NCBI RefSeq assembly: GCF_041224415.1
Contig: NZ_JBGFFE010000002.1
Location: forward strand, 124,001 to 188,000
DNA: 64,000 bases
Source of the DNA: Clostridium_B lapidicellarium
GTDB lineage: Bacteria > Bacillota > Clostridia > Clostridiales > Clostridiaceae
Direction: 5' to 3'
Position 1 is the first letter of the stretch. Every line of letters starts with the position of its first letter. Positions 25,334 through 35,331 of this stretch are shown piece after piece. The notes beneath the pieces were generated by a model. It saw only the letters and a list, made by a program, of their open reading frames with translations, had not been told where the DNA came from and ran no database searches. The translations under genes were made by a program, and so were the position numbers.

Positions 25334-26050
25334 CTATTTTTTCTTACTATTCGCATTATTATTGACGACAACGTGGATTTTTACCGATGCATTGTCTCCC
25401 AACGTAAACTTGCTCTTCAAATTGCTTGAGCCATCAAATTTTATCTTTACAGGTACTTTTTGAACTACTCTCTTGTATTTCCCCTTCTCCGAATAGGAAT
25501 TTGATTTCAACGCATTCTGGGACATCTGACCTATGGATTCAATCCTTCCTTTGAATTTCTGAGATCCGAATTCGTCTATAGATATGTCAACGGTCTGTTT
25601 TTTCTGCAGCCTTCTGACCTGGGTCTCATCTATATTTGCAATTACATAATAATTATCTGGATCTGCCAAAAGTGCAATGGTCTTGTCCGGAGACAGATTA
25701 TCTCCCACGGCAGCCTGCTTTTTTACAATCAAGCCGTCAATAGGTGCCCTTATAAGAGACTTATCTACCCCTGAGTCAGGAAGATTTCCCAAATCCTGGC
25801 GGGCTATTATCTGATCTTTCAGAACTATGTCACCTTCATCTACATCAAACTCCAATAATTTCCCGCTAATCTGGGGGCTCACATTGATCAAATCAGCAGC
25901 AACCTTTGCATCATCAGTGGAAACATAATAAATATGCTCGTACACATAATGGGAAATCAAGCCAACTGCCACTGCTATAACAGCTATGATAACCCCTAGA
26001 GTCACCTTTTTTCGGTTTTTCTTTATAAAAGAAATTATATCAAACTTCAT
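25334..26050 (-). CDS. HlyD-type membrane-fusion (biotinyl-lipoyl-like) protein
   Basis: A 238-residue protein with an N-terminal membrane helix (about 14-36), a biotinyl/lipoyl hybrid-motif domain (DVDEGDIVLKDQII and APIDGLIVKKQAAVGD) and a beta-barrel domain. The coiled-coil hairpin usual in HlyD is almost absent, so it is short. It would couple to an exporter, but none is encoded here. It is 19 bases behind another membrane-fusion gene. Confidence 0.75.
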   Translation of the reverse strand: MKFDIISFIKKNRKKVTLGVIIAVIAVAVGLISHYVYEHIYYVSTDDAKVAADLINVSPQISGKLLEFDVDEGDIVLKDQIIARQDLGNLPDSGVDKSLIRAPIDGLIVKKQAAVGDNLSPDKTIALLADPDNYYVIANIDETQVRRLQKKQTVDISIDEFGSQKFKGRIESIGQMSQNALKSNSYSEKGKYKRVVQKVPVKIKFDGSSNLKSKFTLGDNASVKIHVVVNNNANSKKK

Positions 26051-26069
26051 ATAAACCCCACCTTTTCTA

Positions 26070-26831
26070 TTACTTCAATCCAACTTCCGCAAACATACCT
26101 GGTTTTAAAAGTTGACTCTTGCTATTCAGGGTGACTTTTACAAGTACATCTGAACTCTCAGAATCAAGCTTGGAATTTATGACAGCTATTCTACCCGAAA
26201 GCTCATCATCGGATATATCAGGTATTTTCACAGCTACACTTTGTCCAACTTTAATTTCATTTAAGATGCTAGCTGGGGCATATGCATTTACATAGAGATT
26301 TTCCGTATTGACTATGGAAACAATGGGTTTGCCTGCAGTTACCGTACTTCCTACATTTAAATTTCTCGAGCTCACCGTACCCGAAATAGGTGACGTAATA
26401 ACAGCCGAATCAAGTTCCTTCTGGTACTCATCCAGTTTGGATTGGGCCTGAGAAAGCTGGGATTGATATCCACCAGCATCGGAAGAACCTGAACTTGCAC
26501 TGCTCTGGGCATTAGACAATCCCTCTTGTGCTGCACTCACCTCTGACTGTGCCTCATCCACTTTATTCTGAAGTTCTGTAGTATCCAATTTGGCCACTAT
26601 ATCTCCAGCATTTACCTTTTTACCCAAATCCACAGGTATTTCGGCAACTTTTCCAGCAATATTCGAACTCACATCTATGCTGTCATTTGTTGCGATTTTC
26701 CCGCCCATGATATATACAGTGCCAGTATTTGGTTCGTCTATAGTAACAGACTTGCTGCTGGTTTTATTTCCGGAACTGCATCCGCAAAAAAGCAGCCCTA
26801 CGACTAAGCAAAATAAAATAGCTCTTTTCAT
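26070..26831 (-). CDS. Lipoprotein HlyD/RND-type membrane-fusion protein
   Basis: A 253-residue exported protein with a lipoprotein-type signal (hydrophobic residues 4-17; Cys18 as likely lipid site), a lipoyl domain split by a helical hairpin rich in Gln/Ser/Ala (about 75-140), and a barrel domain near the C-terminus (LKPGMFAEVGLK). Members link a cytoplasmic-membrane pump to the outside. It is the first gene of a two-gene unit with no pump. Confidence 0.8.
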   Translation of the reverse strand: MKRAILFCLVVGLLFCGCSSGNKTSSKSVTIDEPNTGTVYIMGGKIATNDSIDVSSNIAGKVAEIPVDLGKKVNAGDIVAKLDTTELQNKVDEAQSEVSAAQEGLSNAQSSASSGSSDAGGYQSQLSQAQSKLDEYQKELDSAVITSPISGTVSSRNLNVGSTVTAGKPIVSIVNTENLYVNAYAPASILNEIKVGQSVAVKIPDISDDELSGRIAVINSKLDSESSDVLVKVTLNSKSQLLKPGMFAEVGLK

Positions 26832-26970
26832 TTGAACCCTCCTTACGAACTATAGTTATTGTATCAAAATTTATTTACATTCACCATTTATTTTATTCCA
26901 TAAAGGCTTTTACTTCAATAGCACTGCAGGAAATACTGCAATTACCTGCGAATGGAAAATTCCTCTAAAA

Positions 26971-27007
26971 AGCACTCCCATCAACAACTTGTATGATAGA
27001 GAGTGCT
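26971..27007 (-). terminator. Terminator of the large ECF operon
   Basis: AGCACTC/GAGTGCT arms with TTTTTAG following on the minus strand, directly after the stop at 27020. Confidence 0.75.
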
Positions 27008-27019
27008 CCACTGTATCCA

Positions 27020-28894
27020 CTATTTAAACTTATATATCCCCGTGCCTGTATTGCTCTCAAACATATTGTAGGCCTCAAGTGCCTGAACGGCTTGTTCTGT
27101 TGCCATGGCATTATATCCTGAATCCTTTGTATGGCCGAATCCTCCGCCAGGTACTTCAAAACTCAAGAGTGCGTCCAGCGCCGTCTTCCCGTTTTTGGTG
27201 AAAGCGGCACTTGCAGGGTCTATTCCATTTGCACAAAGTCCCATTATAACCTGAGAAATACTTTCGCTGTTGCTTACATTATAGGAAGAGAATCCACCGT
27301 CGCTGTCCTGCATCGAGGAAAGTTTGTCTACTGCTTTATCTACAGCATCCTTTACCGCAGCTTCGTCTCTATAAGGTGCCAGAGCTATAAGAGCCATACC
27401 GGTCATATCCGGATCTGCACTGTCTTCTGCATAAGACCAGCCATTGTCGGCAGTTTTGTTTTCCAGAATTTTATCTATAAGTTTATCTCTTGTCCAAACA
27501 GCACCTGAAGGTGTTTCAAAGTTTCCGGAATCAAGGGCAATAAGTGCAAATACATAGGCATTTATCCCCTGATCATCAATTCCAGTATTGTTGTATATCT
27601 TCTCTATAAGATTGTAGCCCTGAAAATTGGCAGGATCTTGTCCCACTGCCATAAGTGCCAGGGTAATTCTCTCATAATCCGTAGGTTTTGACAAGTTCCC
27701 TTTTGCAGCAGCTATGCTGTTTGAAAGGTTTGTAAGATAGCTTGACGGCACCGATGCACCATATCTTGCAACTGCCAGTGCCTGCCAGTCATCCAGGTTC
27801 CCGTCTGAAAGTATCTTATTTACTGCAGCACTTAATGAACTGCTTACAACAGGGGATTTCCCCTCATACAGATCTACAATTTTAGTCAGGATGGTATCAG
27901 GTACTACAATAGTCCCTCCTAAAGCTGTAAGAGCAGTATCTTTCTCCATATTTGACACTATGAAGCTGGCGGTGTCGTCGGAAATATCTTTATATATAAG
28001 CACCATGGGAGCAGATTCCCTGGCTGCAAGTACCGAACCCGAGAGGGCATCTGCAAATTCATTTCCAGCAGGCCCGTCTCCTTCTGCTATATATACATTT
28101 TTAAAATTCAGATCTGATTTGAAATTTTGCAGTATCGCAAGGTTTGTCGCAAATCTCGTGGCACCACCGATTCTCTGTGCATTCGGAAGAGAAGTCTCCA
28201 AGCTGTCACTTATGGAGGCAGTTCCGCCGATTACATAGGTTTTGCTTATATTCCTGCCTTTGATGTAACTGCTTGTAGCATCCGGCAGGACATCCCTTTC
28301 GGATAAAAGTATGGGCATACCCTTGCTGGCAGCTATTGGTGCTATGGAAAGGCTGTCTGCATATCCGGCCCCGGAAGCAACTACTATATTGCTTATATTA
28401 CCTGAATCTCCAAGCTTCCTGGCTATTTCAACAGAAGTTTCATATCTGTTTCTGCCTCCCAGCCTTTCAGGCTTGATTCCAATGTTCTCCAGCTGAGATA
28501 TTACATTGTCAGACAGGGAAGCCGTTCCTCCTATCACAAACGCATTTGCAGCTTTAAGTCTCTTGAGTTCATTTATTGTATTTTCATCCAGAGAATCCTG
28601 TCTGGAAAGAATTACAGGTGCATTGTACTTTTTAGCCAGGGGAGCTGCACAGAGAGCATCGGCATAACCGTATCCCTGGGCTATAACTACGGTATCTGAA
28701 CCGTCTTTCCAGCCTTCCTGACTTATCTTAAGTGAAGTTTCAATTCTGTCGCTGCCGTAAATTCTGTTTTTGGATACACTCACACCTGAGTTTGCAGAAG
28801 GTGCCGCATCAGCACGGGCGTCTACGGCAAACCCAGATACTGCAATGCTGGTTGTAAATAAACACACAATAAGTTTGCTAAAAATTTTTTTCAT
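27020..28894 (-). CDS. Wall-anchored CWB2 plus alpha/alpha-toroid protein
   Basis: A 624-residue exported protein: signal peptide (1-28), three CWB2 (Pfam 04122) repeats (about 45-345; GSDRIETSLKIS, IGGTASLSD, GYGYADALC), which bind clostridial wall polysaccharide, then an alpha/alpha toroid (about 350-615) homologous to that of 12392-13630 (DDWQALAVARYGA, ADNGWSYAED, ATEQAVQALE). This joins a surface anchor to the alpha half of a transcobalamin-like binder. It is the last gene of the T-A-S-DUF4430 operon, starting 21 bases after the DUF4430 stop. Corrinoid binding is inferred. Confidence 0.8.
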   Translation of the reverse strand: MKKIFSKLIVCLFTTSIAVSGFAVDARADAAPSANSGVSVSKNRIYGSDRIETSLKISQEGWKDGSDTVVIAQGYGYADALCAAPLAKKYNAPVILSRQDSLDENTINELKRLKAANAFVIGGTASLSDNVISQLENIGIKPERLGGRNRYETSVEIARKLGDSGNISNIVVASGAGYADSLSIAPIAASKGMPILLSERDVLPDATSSYIKGRNISKTYVIGGTASISDSLETSLPNAQRIGGATRFATNLAILQNFKSDLNFKNVYIAEGDGPAGNEFADALSGSVLAARESAPMVLIYKDISDDTASFIVSNMEKDTALTALGGTIVVPDTILTKIVDLYEGKSPVVSSSLSAAVNKILSDGNLDDWQALAVARYGASVPSSYLTNLSNSIAAAKGNLSKPTDYERITLALMAVGQDPANFQGYNLIEKIYNNTGIDDQGINAYVFALIALDSGNFETPSGAVWTRDKLIDKILENKTADNGWSYAEDSADPDMTGMALIALAPYRDEAAVKDAVDKAVDKLSSMQDSDGGFSSYNVSNSESISQVIMGLCANGIDPASAAFTKNGKTALDALLSFEVPGGGFGHTKDSGYNAMATEQAVQALEAYNMFESNTGTGIYKFK

Positions 28895-28915
28895 ATTAAT
28901 CCCTCCAAATTTAAT

Positions 28916-29701
28916 TTAAAAACTGCCTTTCCCCCAATCCATTCCATAGCCATCGTTAATACCATCTGCAAGATATCTCCATACGACCACATCTCCAGTA
29001 TGCCATACCCACTGGCCGCTGCCTATGTTGGGTTTGTGAAAGACGCTGTCTCCCTTTTTCTTTACGTAGTAACACCATCCTGAGAGTTTTCCTGCTTTTT
29101 TCTCTTCAAGTCCATCTATAGCGGCAAAATACAATGTAGAAGCAGATCCCGTCGCCTTATAGCTTATCTTGGCACTGTCCAAAATCCTCTCCGTTATATA
29201 TCCCACTGTCTGACCGTTCATACTGCTGTCGATGTTCCTCGAAATGATCATCTTGTTTCCATGAACGGTATCTACTACCTGAAAAGTTGCACTGCTCTCC
29301 GGATCCGAAGCGCTCACCTTCACTATACCATTCGAAGTTACAGTAGAAGGATTGCTGGACTTTGAAGAAGTATTTCCTGATCCGCCTTTTTTTGATTTTG
29401 TAGAAGAATTTATAGAAGATTTACCTTTTTTGCCCGCAGAAGATGAACCTATTCCAGCAGAGCTATTCGCCGCATCAGTGTTTTTTACATTTTTCCCATC
29501 CTTATTTGCCTTTGCGGTGTTTCCCGATATGTTCCCGGCCCCTGAAGATTTGTCCTGACTTTCCTGGGCACTCATCTGCTTGTTGGTAAGTGTGTTTGAA
29601 TATATTGAATTTGCTTTTAGGCCAATGGCAAACAGTACGGCAAATACGGCAAAAGCCACCAAAGCTATTATATATTTTTTCTTGTTTTCCTTGATTTTCA
29701 T
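28916..29701 (-). CDS. Membrane-anchored DUF4430 (transcobalamin C-terminal-like) protein
   Basis: A 261-residue paralogue of the protein at 13679: N-terminal membrane helix (8-28), a long Ser/Lys/Gly/Asn linker (35-125) and a DUF4430 domain (about 140-250) with QTVGYITERILD, SGWCYYVKKKG and GDVVVWRY. It would present the beta half of the binder at the outer membrane face, next to the ECF S component encoded 20 bases upstream. The tail after the domain (residues 247-261) is not shared with the paralogue. Confidence 0.8.
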   Translation of the reverse strand: MKIKENKKKYIIALVAFAVFAVLFAIGLKANSIYSNTLTNKQMSAQESQDKSSGAGNISGNTAKANKDGKNVKNTDAANSSAGIGSSSAGKKGKSSINSSTKSKKGGSGNTSSKSSNPSTVTSNGIVKVSASDPESSATFQVVDTVHGNKMIISRNIDSSMNGQTVGYITERILDSAKISYKATGSASTLYFAAIDGLEEKKAGKLSGWCYYVKKKGDSVFHKPNIGSGQWVWHTGDVVVWRYLADGINDGYGMDWGKGSF

Positions 29702-29721
29702 AATTCAAAAACCACCTCCTA

Positions 29722-30411
29722 TCACTTCATATAACTGATAATCAATTTTCTCTTGTACCTTTCAAATACATGTAAGAAACCGTTGTAAAATATTATGGAA
29801 AATATAAAGGAACTTCCCCCATGAAGCACATCAAAAGTCAGCCCGGACACATATCCTCCTATGAATGTCCATAAATTTAAAGGTTTGACAAAACCAATTA
29901 CGTACTGAAGATCCATAATCCAGTCAAACATGAATCCAAAGAAGAAGCATGCCACGGAAAACTTGAAAGCTGAAACTTTCTTTCCTTTCTTCCCCCAAAA
30001 TCCGGCTATGATTCCGACGAGCCCCCATGAAAACATCTGCCAGGGAGTCCAGGGGCCTTGTCCAAAAAAAATATTGGACAAAAAAGCTGTGGTGCTCCCC
30101 ACCAGGAATCCATCATAGGGTCCGAAAACAAATCCTGTAAGTGCGACAAGGAATGTAACAGGTTTTACATTCGGTATGGGGGCAAAAATAATCCTCCCCA
30201 CAGTGGCAAAGGCACTTAAGGTAGCTATGATCGCTATTTCCTTGGTACCTGCATTGCTCTGCTCAAAGTAAAAATAACTCAGGAAAAGTATTACAAATAC
30301 CCCTACCATGCACATGGTAGAAATTCCAGTCTGGAAATCACTCTTTACAGTAAGCGCCATGAGAACTGCTATTATGGCAGCTGTAACCGCAATTATGACC
30401 TTTTTTATCAT
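29722..30411 (-). CDS. ECF transporter S component, paralogue 2
   Basis: A 229-residue, about six-helix membrane protein. The blocks GRIIFAPIPNVKPVTFLVALTGF and GQGPWTPWQMFSWGLVG match the paralogue at 14404 nearly residue for residue. Start and ATPase stop overlap as ATGA. As an S component it should bind the substrate in the membrane and dock on EcfT; the substrate is predicted to be a corrinoid because the locus is under cobalamin riboswitches. Confidence 0.82.
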   Translation of the reverse strand: MIKKVIIAVTAAIIAVLMALTVKSDFQTGISTMCMVGVFVILFLSYFYFEQSNAGTKEIAIIATLSAFATVGRIIFAPIPNVKPVTFLVALTGFVFGPYDGFLVGSTTAFLSNIFFGQGPWTPWQMFSWGLVGIIAGFWGKKGKKVSAFKFSVACFFFGFMFDWIMDLQYVIGFVKPLNLWTFIGGYVSGLTFDVLHGGSSFIFSIIFYNGFLHVFERYKRKLIISYMK

Positions 30412-32036
30412 ATCTCACACCTTCTAACAGCATCTTCCAGAGTAAATATGCTTCTGTCCTTTTCCCTGAGGAGCTTATTCATTGAAGTGGTATAGAATAT
30501 ACCGTCCCCCAGTACCTTTCCCCTGCTGCCATCTGCCACAACAGTACCGTTGAACATTATCATGTATCTCCTGCAAAAACTGCTGGCAAAATCCGTGTCA
30601 TGAGTTACAAGTACGATTGTAGTTCCCCTGTCATTTAACTTTTGAAGCATCCTGCCGAGTTTGTCCTTGAGGGCACTTTCAAGTCCCCGGGTAGGTTCAT
30701 CCAGAAGGATCATGTCAGGCTGGAGCACAAGTATTGTGGCTATGGCCACTCTCTGCCGCTGTCCGCCGCTCAGATCCCTCGGGTTTTTGTCTTTAAATTC
30801 ATATATTTCAAGTTCCTTTAGAACATTTTCCACAATTTTTTGATCATATATATCATAGTTGTCCATAGTAAACCTGACTTCTTCATACACACTGTTCTTG
30901 GACAGGTAATCGTTGGGGTTCTGTGATACATAACCTATATGCTGGGCTATTTCCCTTATGCTCATTTTTCTTATTTCCTTTCCATAGAGTTTCACGCTGC
31001 CGCTGTAAGCCTTAAGACCCATAATGGATTTTAAAAGAGTACTTTTCCCCGCACCGTTTGCACCCATTATGCTTATGAACTCTCCCTTTTTTATCTGGAA
31101 ATTCAGATCGGAGAGAACCTCCTTGGAACCACATTTACAGCCCATTTTTTTCACGGAAAGTATGGCCGGCTGATCTTTTTCGGCAGCCGCCGCCTCTTCG
31201 TGTTTTTCCATCTTAATCGGCGTATTCAGGACTTTGACCCTGGCATCTTTAAAATTCCGCGGCATATCTTTAAAGCCAAGCTGTTTAAAAAATTTCAGGT
31301 AGTCTGGCATAAACATATACTGTTTCTCGCTGCAGTTGCAATAAAAATCTTTTTTATCCTTAAACAGCTGCAGGCTGCCCCTGTTCATGACAGCTATGGA
31401 GTCCACAGTGTCAAACCACCTGTTAACCCTTTGTTCTATGACTATTATGGTTATCCCCAGTTCCTCATTTATTTTTTTCACAATATTCAGCATCTCTTCT
31501 GCAGAAGAAGGATCCAGCTGGGACGTAGGCTCGTCCAGTATTATGCAGCTTGGCATGTATACAAGAGCTGAGGCCACCGCAACCTTTTGCTTCTCACCGC
31601 CGGAAAGGGAAGTCACGTCCCTGTCTGCCAGATCGAGTATTCCCGTAAACTGAAGCGCCTCATAAACCCTCCTCTTTATAATTCCTTCATCCACCCCTAC
31701 ATTTTCAAGTCCGAATGCCACTTCCCGGTGAACCTTGTTCATCATAAGCTGTTTTTCAGGATCCTGAAAAACCATGGTTATCTTCTTTGCCCTCTCCTGA
31801 TGGCTCATCTTGTCTATTGCCTTACCGTCTATTTTTATCTCTCCGCCTATGGTTCCGCCGTAAAAATTGGGGACAGTTCCGACTATGGCCCTCGCCAGGG
31901 TTGACTTACCGGATCCGGATCTCCCGGCCACCAGCAGAAAATCGTTTTTCTCCAGAGACAAATTCACATCCTTAAGTGCTCTTTCCTTCTCCAGGGGATA
32001 CGTGAAATTCAAATTATTTACCTCTATATACGACAT
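30408..32036 (-). CDS. ECF transporter fused two-domain ATPase (A1-A2), paralogue 2
   Basis: A 542-residue ATPase with tandem nucleotide-binding domains (GRSGSGKS, LSGGEKQ, CIILDEPT; GANGAGKS, LSGGQRQ, MILLDEPT) and a variable linker (about 250-295, here rich in Glu and Ala). It is strongly similar to 15090-16724 throughout, so the two ECF operons are duplicates. Its start overlaps the T gene by 23 bases. Confidence 0.92.
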   Translation of the reverse strand: MSYIEVNNLNFTYPLEKERALKDVNLSLEKNDFLLVAGRSGSGKSTLARAIVGTVPNFYGGTIGGEIKIDGKAIDKMSHQERAKKITMVFQDPEKQLMMNKVHREVAFGLENVGVDEGIIKRRVYEALQFTGILDLADRDVTSLSGGEKQKVAVASALVYMPSCIILDEPTSQLDPSSAEEMLNIVKKINEELGITIIVIEQRVNRWFDTVDSIAVMNRGSLQLFKDKKDFYCNCSEKQYMFMPDYLKFFKQLGFKDMPRNFKDARVKVLNTPIKMEKHEEAAAAEKDQPAILSVKKMGCKCGSKEVLSDLNFQIKKGEFISIMGANGAGKSTLLKSIMGLKAYSGSVKLYGKEIRKMSIREIAQHIGYVSQNPNDYLSKNSVYEEVRFTMDNYDIYDQKIVENVLKELEIYEFKDKNPRDLSGGQRQRVAIATILVLQPDMILLDEPTRGLESALKDKLGRMLQKLNDRGTTIVLVTHDTDFASSFCRRYMIMFNGTVVADGSRGKVLGDGIFYTTSMNKLLREKDRSIFTLEDAVRRCEI

Positions 32037-32916
32037 ATTCCCTCTCCTCGCTATTTAAAATTATGGTTACAGTAATTGCTATTATAAAAATCAAAATCAA
32101 AGCTATACCTATATTAAAAAAGTTTACAGCAGTCACGCCGTCGTATATGTCAAATTTCACCCATTCCTTAAACTGGGCCACGCCAAAAAGTACCATGAGG
32201 GCAATGCTGAGCCCTATCACCTGCCAGTCCCTGCTTTTAAGTTTCTGCCTTTCATACACACTCCTGTGTCCGCTCAAGAATCCCCTCACATAGGCAGATT
32301 CACCTATATTGAAGGATCCCTCCATTGAATCCTCCAGAAGTACGGACATTACCGGAATATAACTTGCAGCTTTTTCCCTGGCCTTTTTCTTGTCAAATAC
32401 CACTCCCCTTATCTCATAGATTTCCTTGAGGCTTTTAAATCTATTTTTAAGGCTCGGCATAAGTTTAAAACTTATCATGAGCATGAGGGTTGACTTGGGC
32501 ATTATGGAAGAAAAATAGGAAACCGCCCTGTCTGAATCGATCATGAGTTCAAGTATCAAAAACAAATATATAACCGCCAGAAATTTAAAACACATTATGA
32601 TCGCATAAATTGCAGCCTCCAGCGTGAATCTCTTGTGGAAAAGGTAGAAGAGAGTCGTACTTCCGGAACTTACAAAAAGTACATTCAGCGCTATTATAAA
32701 AATTGCAATTGGAATAAAATAATAAATGGCCGTCTTAAATTTCATCTTTTCCCTGCAAAACAGTATTATTCCCACCATAAATACATACACCGAGGCAAGC
32801 ACCACAGGATTGTCCGTAGAAAATATAATTATCATCATGGAAAGGAACACCAGTGAAGCAGTCAGCACGTGATACTGCTTGAAATCTATATAATGTCTTA
32901 TTTTTTCACGTTCCAT
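32014..32916 (-). CDS. ECF transporter T component (EcfT)
   Basis: A 300-residue membrane protein: four or five helices in the N-terminal half, a cytoplasmic coupling region (about 140-215) with the SAYVRGF segment that contains the conserved A-R-G-type coupling motif, then two C-terminal helices. EcfT links the paired ATPases to the S component. It is the only T gene in the window and probably serves both ECF operons. Confidence 0.85.
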   Translation of the reverse strand: MEREKIRHYIDFKQYHVLTASLVFLSMMIIIFSTDNPVVLASVYVFMVGIILFCREKMKFKTAIYYFIPIAIFIIALNVLFVSSGSTTLFYLFHKRFTLEAAIYAIIMCFKFLAVIYLFLILELMIDSDRAVSYFSSIMPKSTLMLMISFKLMPSLKNRFKSLKEIYEIRGVVFDKKKAREKAASYIPVMSVLLEDSMEGSFNIGESAYVRGFLSGHRSVYERQKLKSRDWQVIGLSIALMVLFGVAQFKEWVKFDIYDGVTAVNFFNIGIALILIFIIAITVTIILNSEEREYVVYRGK

Positions 32917-32942
32917 CTTTTTTCACTTCCTTTTATAACTGC

Positions 32943-32977
32943 TTAAAGAATGGCGGAAAAATCCCGCCATTCTTTAA
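32943..32977. terminator. Perfect 14-bp hairpin between the CWB2-DUF4430 and EcfT genes
   Basis: Arms TTAAAGAATGGCGG and its complement with a 7-base loop. There is no long U-tract on the minus strand, so it may only reduce read-through or protect the upstream mRNA. Confidence 0.5.
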
Positions 32978-32991
32978 AGGATTTTATAGAT

Positions 32992-35280
32992 TTATTCTAC
33001 CATAAATTCGGGTATTTCTATTTTGCTCGTGCTGGATGATCTTATATACCCATGATATTTACCTGGTGCAAGAACCGTAGTTGAATCCATGATTCCCGTA
33101 GATTCAGGAGATTGATCTATATATGCAAGATTTCCGTCTCCATCATAAAGTTCAAAAGTAATATCATCTGAAGTATTCTCACTTTTGGCATAAATATTCA
33201 CAGTCTTATCTGTTCCCTGGGAAATGGTCAAATCAAGTCCTCCCTCATGAACTTCCTGAATAATTTTTCCCGGAGACTTGTCTTTTACCTTTACAGTACA
33301 AGTATCAGTTTTTCCTCCATCTGAGGTCTTAACTGTTATAACCGCAGTACCTGCCTTTTCACCAGTGACAAGGCCATCCGAATTCACAGATGCTATAGAA
33401 TCGTCACTGCTGGACCAGGTTAATTTCTTATTGGCGGCATTTGACGGAGCGACAGTTGCTTCAAGCTTTTCGGTTTTTCCAACCTCCAAATCTGTACTGG
33501 ATTTGTTCAAAGTTACACCTGTTACCTTGTCGGGGTTAACCGCCCCTGATACCGTGACATCACAGACGTCTTCATTATCTGAAGCATCGTAATTTACCTT
33601 AAATCCCTTCGTATTGTCTATGGACTCTGCAGTTATAGCCGCCGTTCCGGAGCCAACTGCCTCAACTTGTCCGTCATCATCCACTGTTGCCACCGACTCA
33701 TCGCTGCTGCTCCAGACTATATTCTTGTCCGTAGCATCAGAAGGACTTACAGCTGCACTTAAAGTTTCGGAGTCACCCTTATCCATATCAAGGCTGCTTT
33801 TATTTAGTTTCACTGAATCCACATCTCTAAAACAAGTTGTATCATTGGCACCAAGTACATAGATCCAGTGTATGCTCTCCCCTCCATGAAGGGTTTCCTT
33901 TTCATCACCACAGCTGTATTCCGGGAAGTTTCCGTTTACACTGTACTTCCAGCCGCTCTGGTTGGATTTCCCGCCTCCCCGGGGCCTGTCAAATTCCCTT
34001 TGTCCGTTTATACTCTGCACATAGATCTGGGAACCAGTACCCTCGTAGTAAATGGGAATACCTTTATCATCAAGGGTTTTCTTTAAAACATCAAAAACCG
34101 TATCACCCTTGTTAAAAGAAAGGTTGGACTTGTTTACAATATTTCCCTTATATCCGTCAATTACAAGCGACACATGTTCACCATCGGGGACAGGAGTAAC
34201 AGGTACAACAGGACCTATACCTTCATTGGGGTTCTCGCCGTTATACAAACTCTCAATAGCATTTGGAACTGCATCAGGTACTACAAGAGTTCCCCCAAGT
34301 GCTGTAAGCACAGTCTTGTCAGACATATTCCGAGTTATAAAATCCGCTGTATTTTGAGTTACAGTCTTGTAAATAAGCACCAATGGTGCAGACTTCCGGG
34401 ATGCCAGGACTCCTCCCGAAAGAGCATCAGCAAATTCATCCCCATTGGATCCATCCCCTGCCGCTATATAGACATTGCTAAAATCAAGATCAGATTTGAA
34501 ATTCTGAAGTATATCAAGATTAGTATCAAATCTGGTAGTTCCTCCGAGTCTCTGGGGATTTGGAAGAAAATTTTCAAGTCCCGTCGTGATAACTTCAGTG
34601 CCGCCCAATACATAAGTCTTATCTATATTTAAACTCTTTATGTAGCTTTCAACTTTCTCGGGAAGACTGTCACTTTCCGTAAGAAGTATCGGCCACCCTT
34701 TTGCCGCAGCTATGGGTGCCATGGAAAGGCTGTCTGCATACCCGGCCCCGGAAGCAACCACTATATTGCTTATATCACCTGAATCTCCAAGCTTCCTGGC
34801 TATTTCAACAGAAGTTTCATATCTGTCCAGGCCGCCTATTCTCTCAATATCCACATCAATGTCTTTAAGCTGGGCTATTACATTGTCTGATAGAGAAAAC
34901 TCCCCCCCTATAACGAAGGCTTTTTTTGCATTGAGCCTTTTAATTTCAGCTATGGTGTCACTGCCCAGCGCATCCTGCCTGGAAAGGATTATAGGTGCAT
35001 TGTACTTCTTGGCAAGAGGTGTTGCACAGAGAGCATCGGCATAGCCGTAGCCCTGGGCTATAACCACTGTGTCCGCACCATTTTTCCAGCCGTTTTGACT
35101 TATCTTGAGTGAAGTTTCTATTCTGTCACTTCCAGAAAGCCTCTCTTTGGTTATGGATACATCAGCACCTGCAGACCTGGATCCATTTTGACCGGAAGCA
35201 TATACATTCCCTCCAATACCGGATACTGCAATACCTATGACAAATAAGAAAGTTATAATCTTGCTTAAAATCTTTTTCAT
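32992..35280 (-). CDS. CWB2-DUF4430-BIG2 surface protein
   Basis: A 762-residue exported protein: signal peptide, three CWB2 repeats (about 45-350), a DUF4430 domain (about 375-485; SGWKYSVNG and ESIHWIYV), two bacterial Ig-like group 2 domains (about 490-660; WSSSDESVATV and WSSSDDSIASV) and a C-terminal beta domain. It carries the beta half of a transcobalamin-like binder on a wall anchor, the mirror image of the CWB2-toroid protein. The start is ATG 35280 behind GAGGGGG; the frame to 35316 has no ribosome site. Confidence 0.8.
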   Translation of the reverse strand: MKKILSKIITFLFVIGIAVSGIGGNVYASGQNGSRSAGADVSITKERLSGSDRIETSLKISQNGWKNGADTVVIAQGYGYADALCATPLAKKYNAPIILSRQDALGSDTIAEIKRLNAKKAFVIGGEFSLSDNVIAQLKDIDVDIERIGGLDRYETSVEIARKLGDSGDISNIVVASGAGYADSLSMAPIAAAKGWPILLTESDSLPEKVESYIKSLNIDKTYVLGGTEVITTGLENFLPNPQRLGGTTRFDTNLDILQNFKSDLDFSNVYIAAGDGSNGDEFADALSGGVLASRKSAPLVLIYKTVTQNTADFITRNMSDKTVLTALGGTLVVPDAVPNAIESLYNGENPNEGIGPVVPVTPVPDGEHVSLVIDGYKGNIVNKSNLSFNKGDTVFDVLKKTLDDKGIPIYYEGTGSQIYVQSINGQREFDRPRGGGKSNQSGWKYSVNGNFPEYSCGDEKETLHGGESIHWIYVLGANDTTCFRDVDSVKLNKSSLDMDKGDSETLSAAVSPSDATDKNIVWSSSDESVATVDDDGQVEAVGSGTAAITAESIDNTKGFKVNYDASDNEDVCDVTVSGAVNPDKVTGVTLNKSSTDLEVGKTEKLEATVAPSNAANKKLTWSSSDDSIASVNSDGLVTGEKAGTAVITVKTSDGGKTDTCTVKVKDKSPGKIIQEVHEGGLDLTISQGTDKTVNIYAKSENTSDDITFELYDGDGNLAYIDQSPESTGIMDSTTVLAPGKYHGYIRSSSTSKIEIPEFMVE

Positions 35281-35331
35281 ATTAACCCCCTCAAAAAACT
35301 TAATCGTAATTATCAATCAGACAGAAATGAA

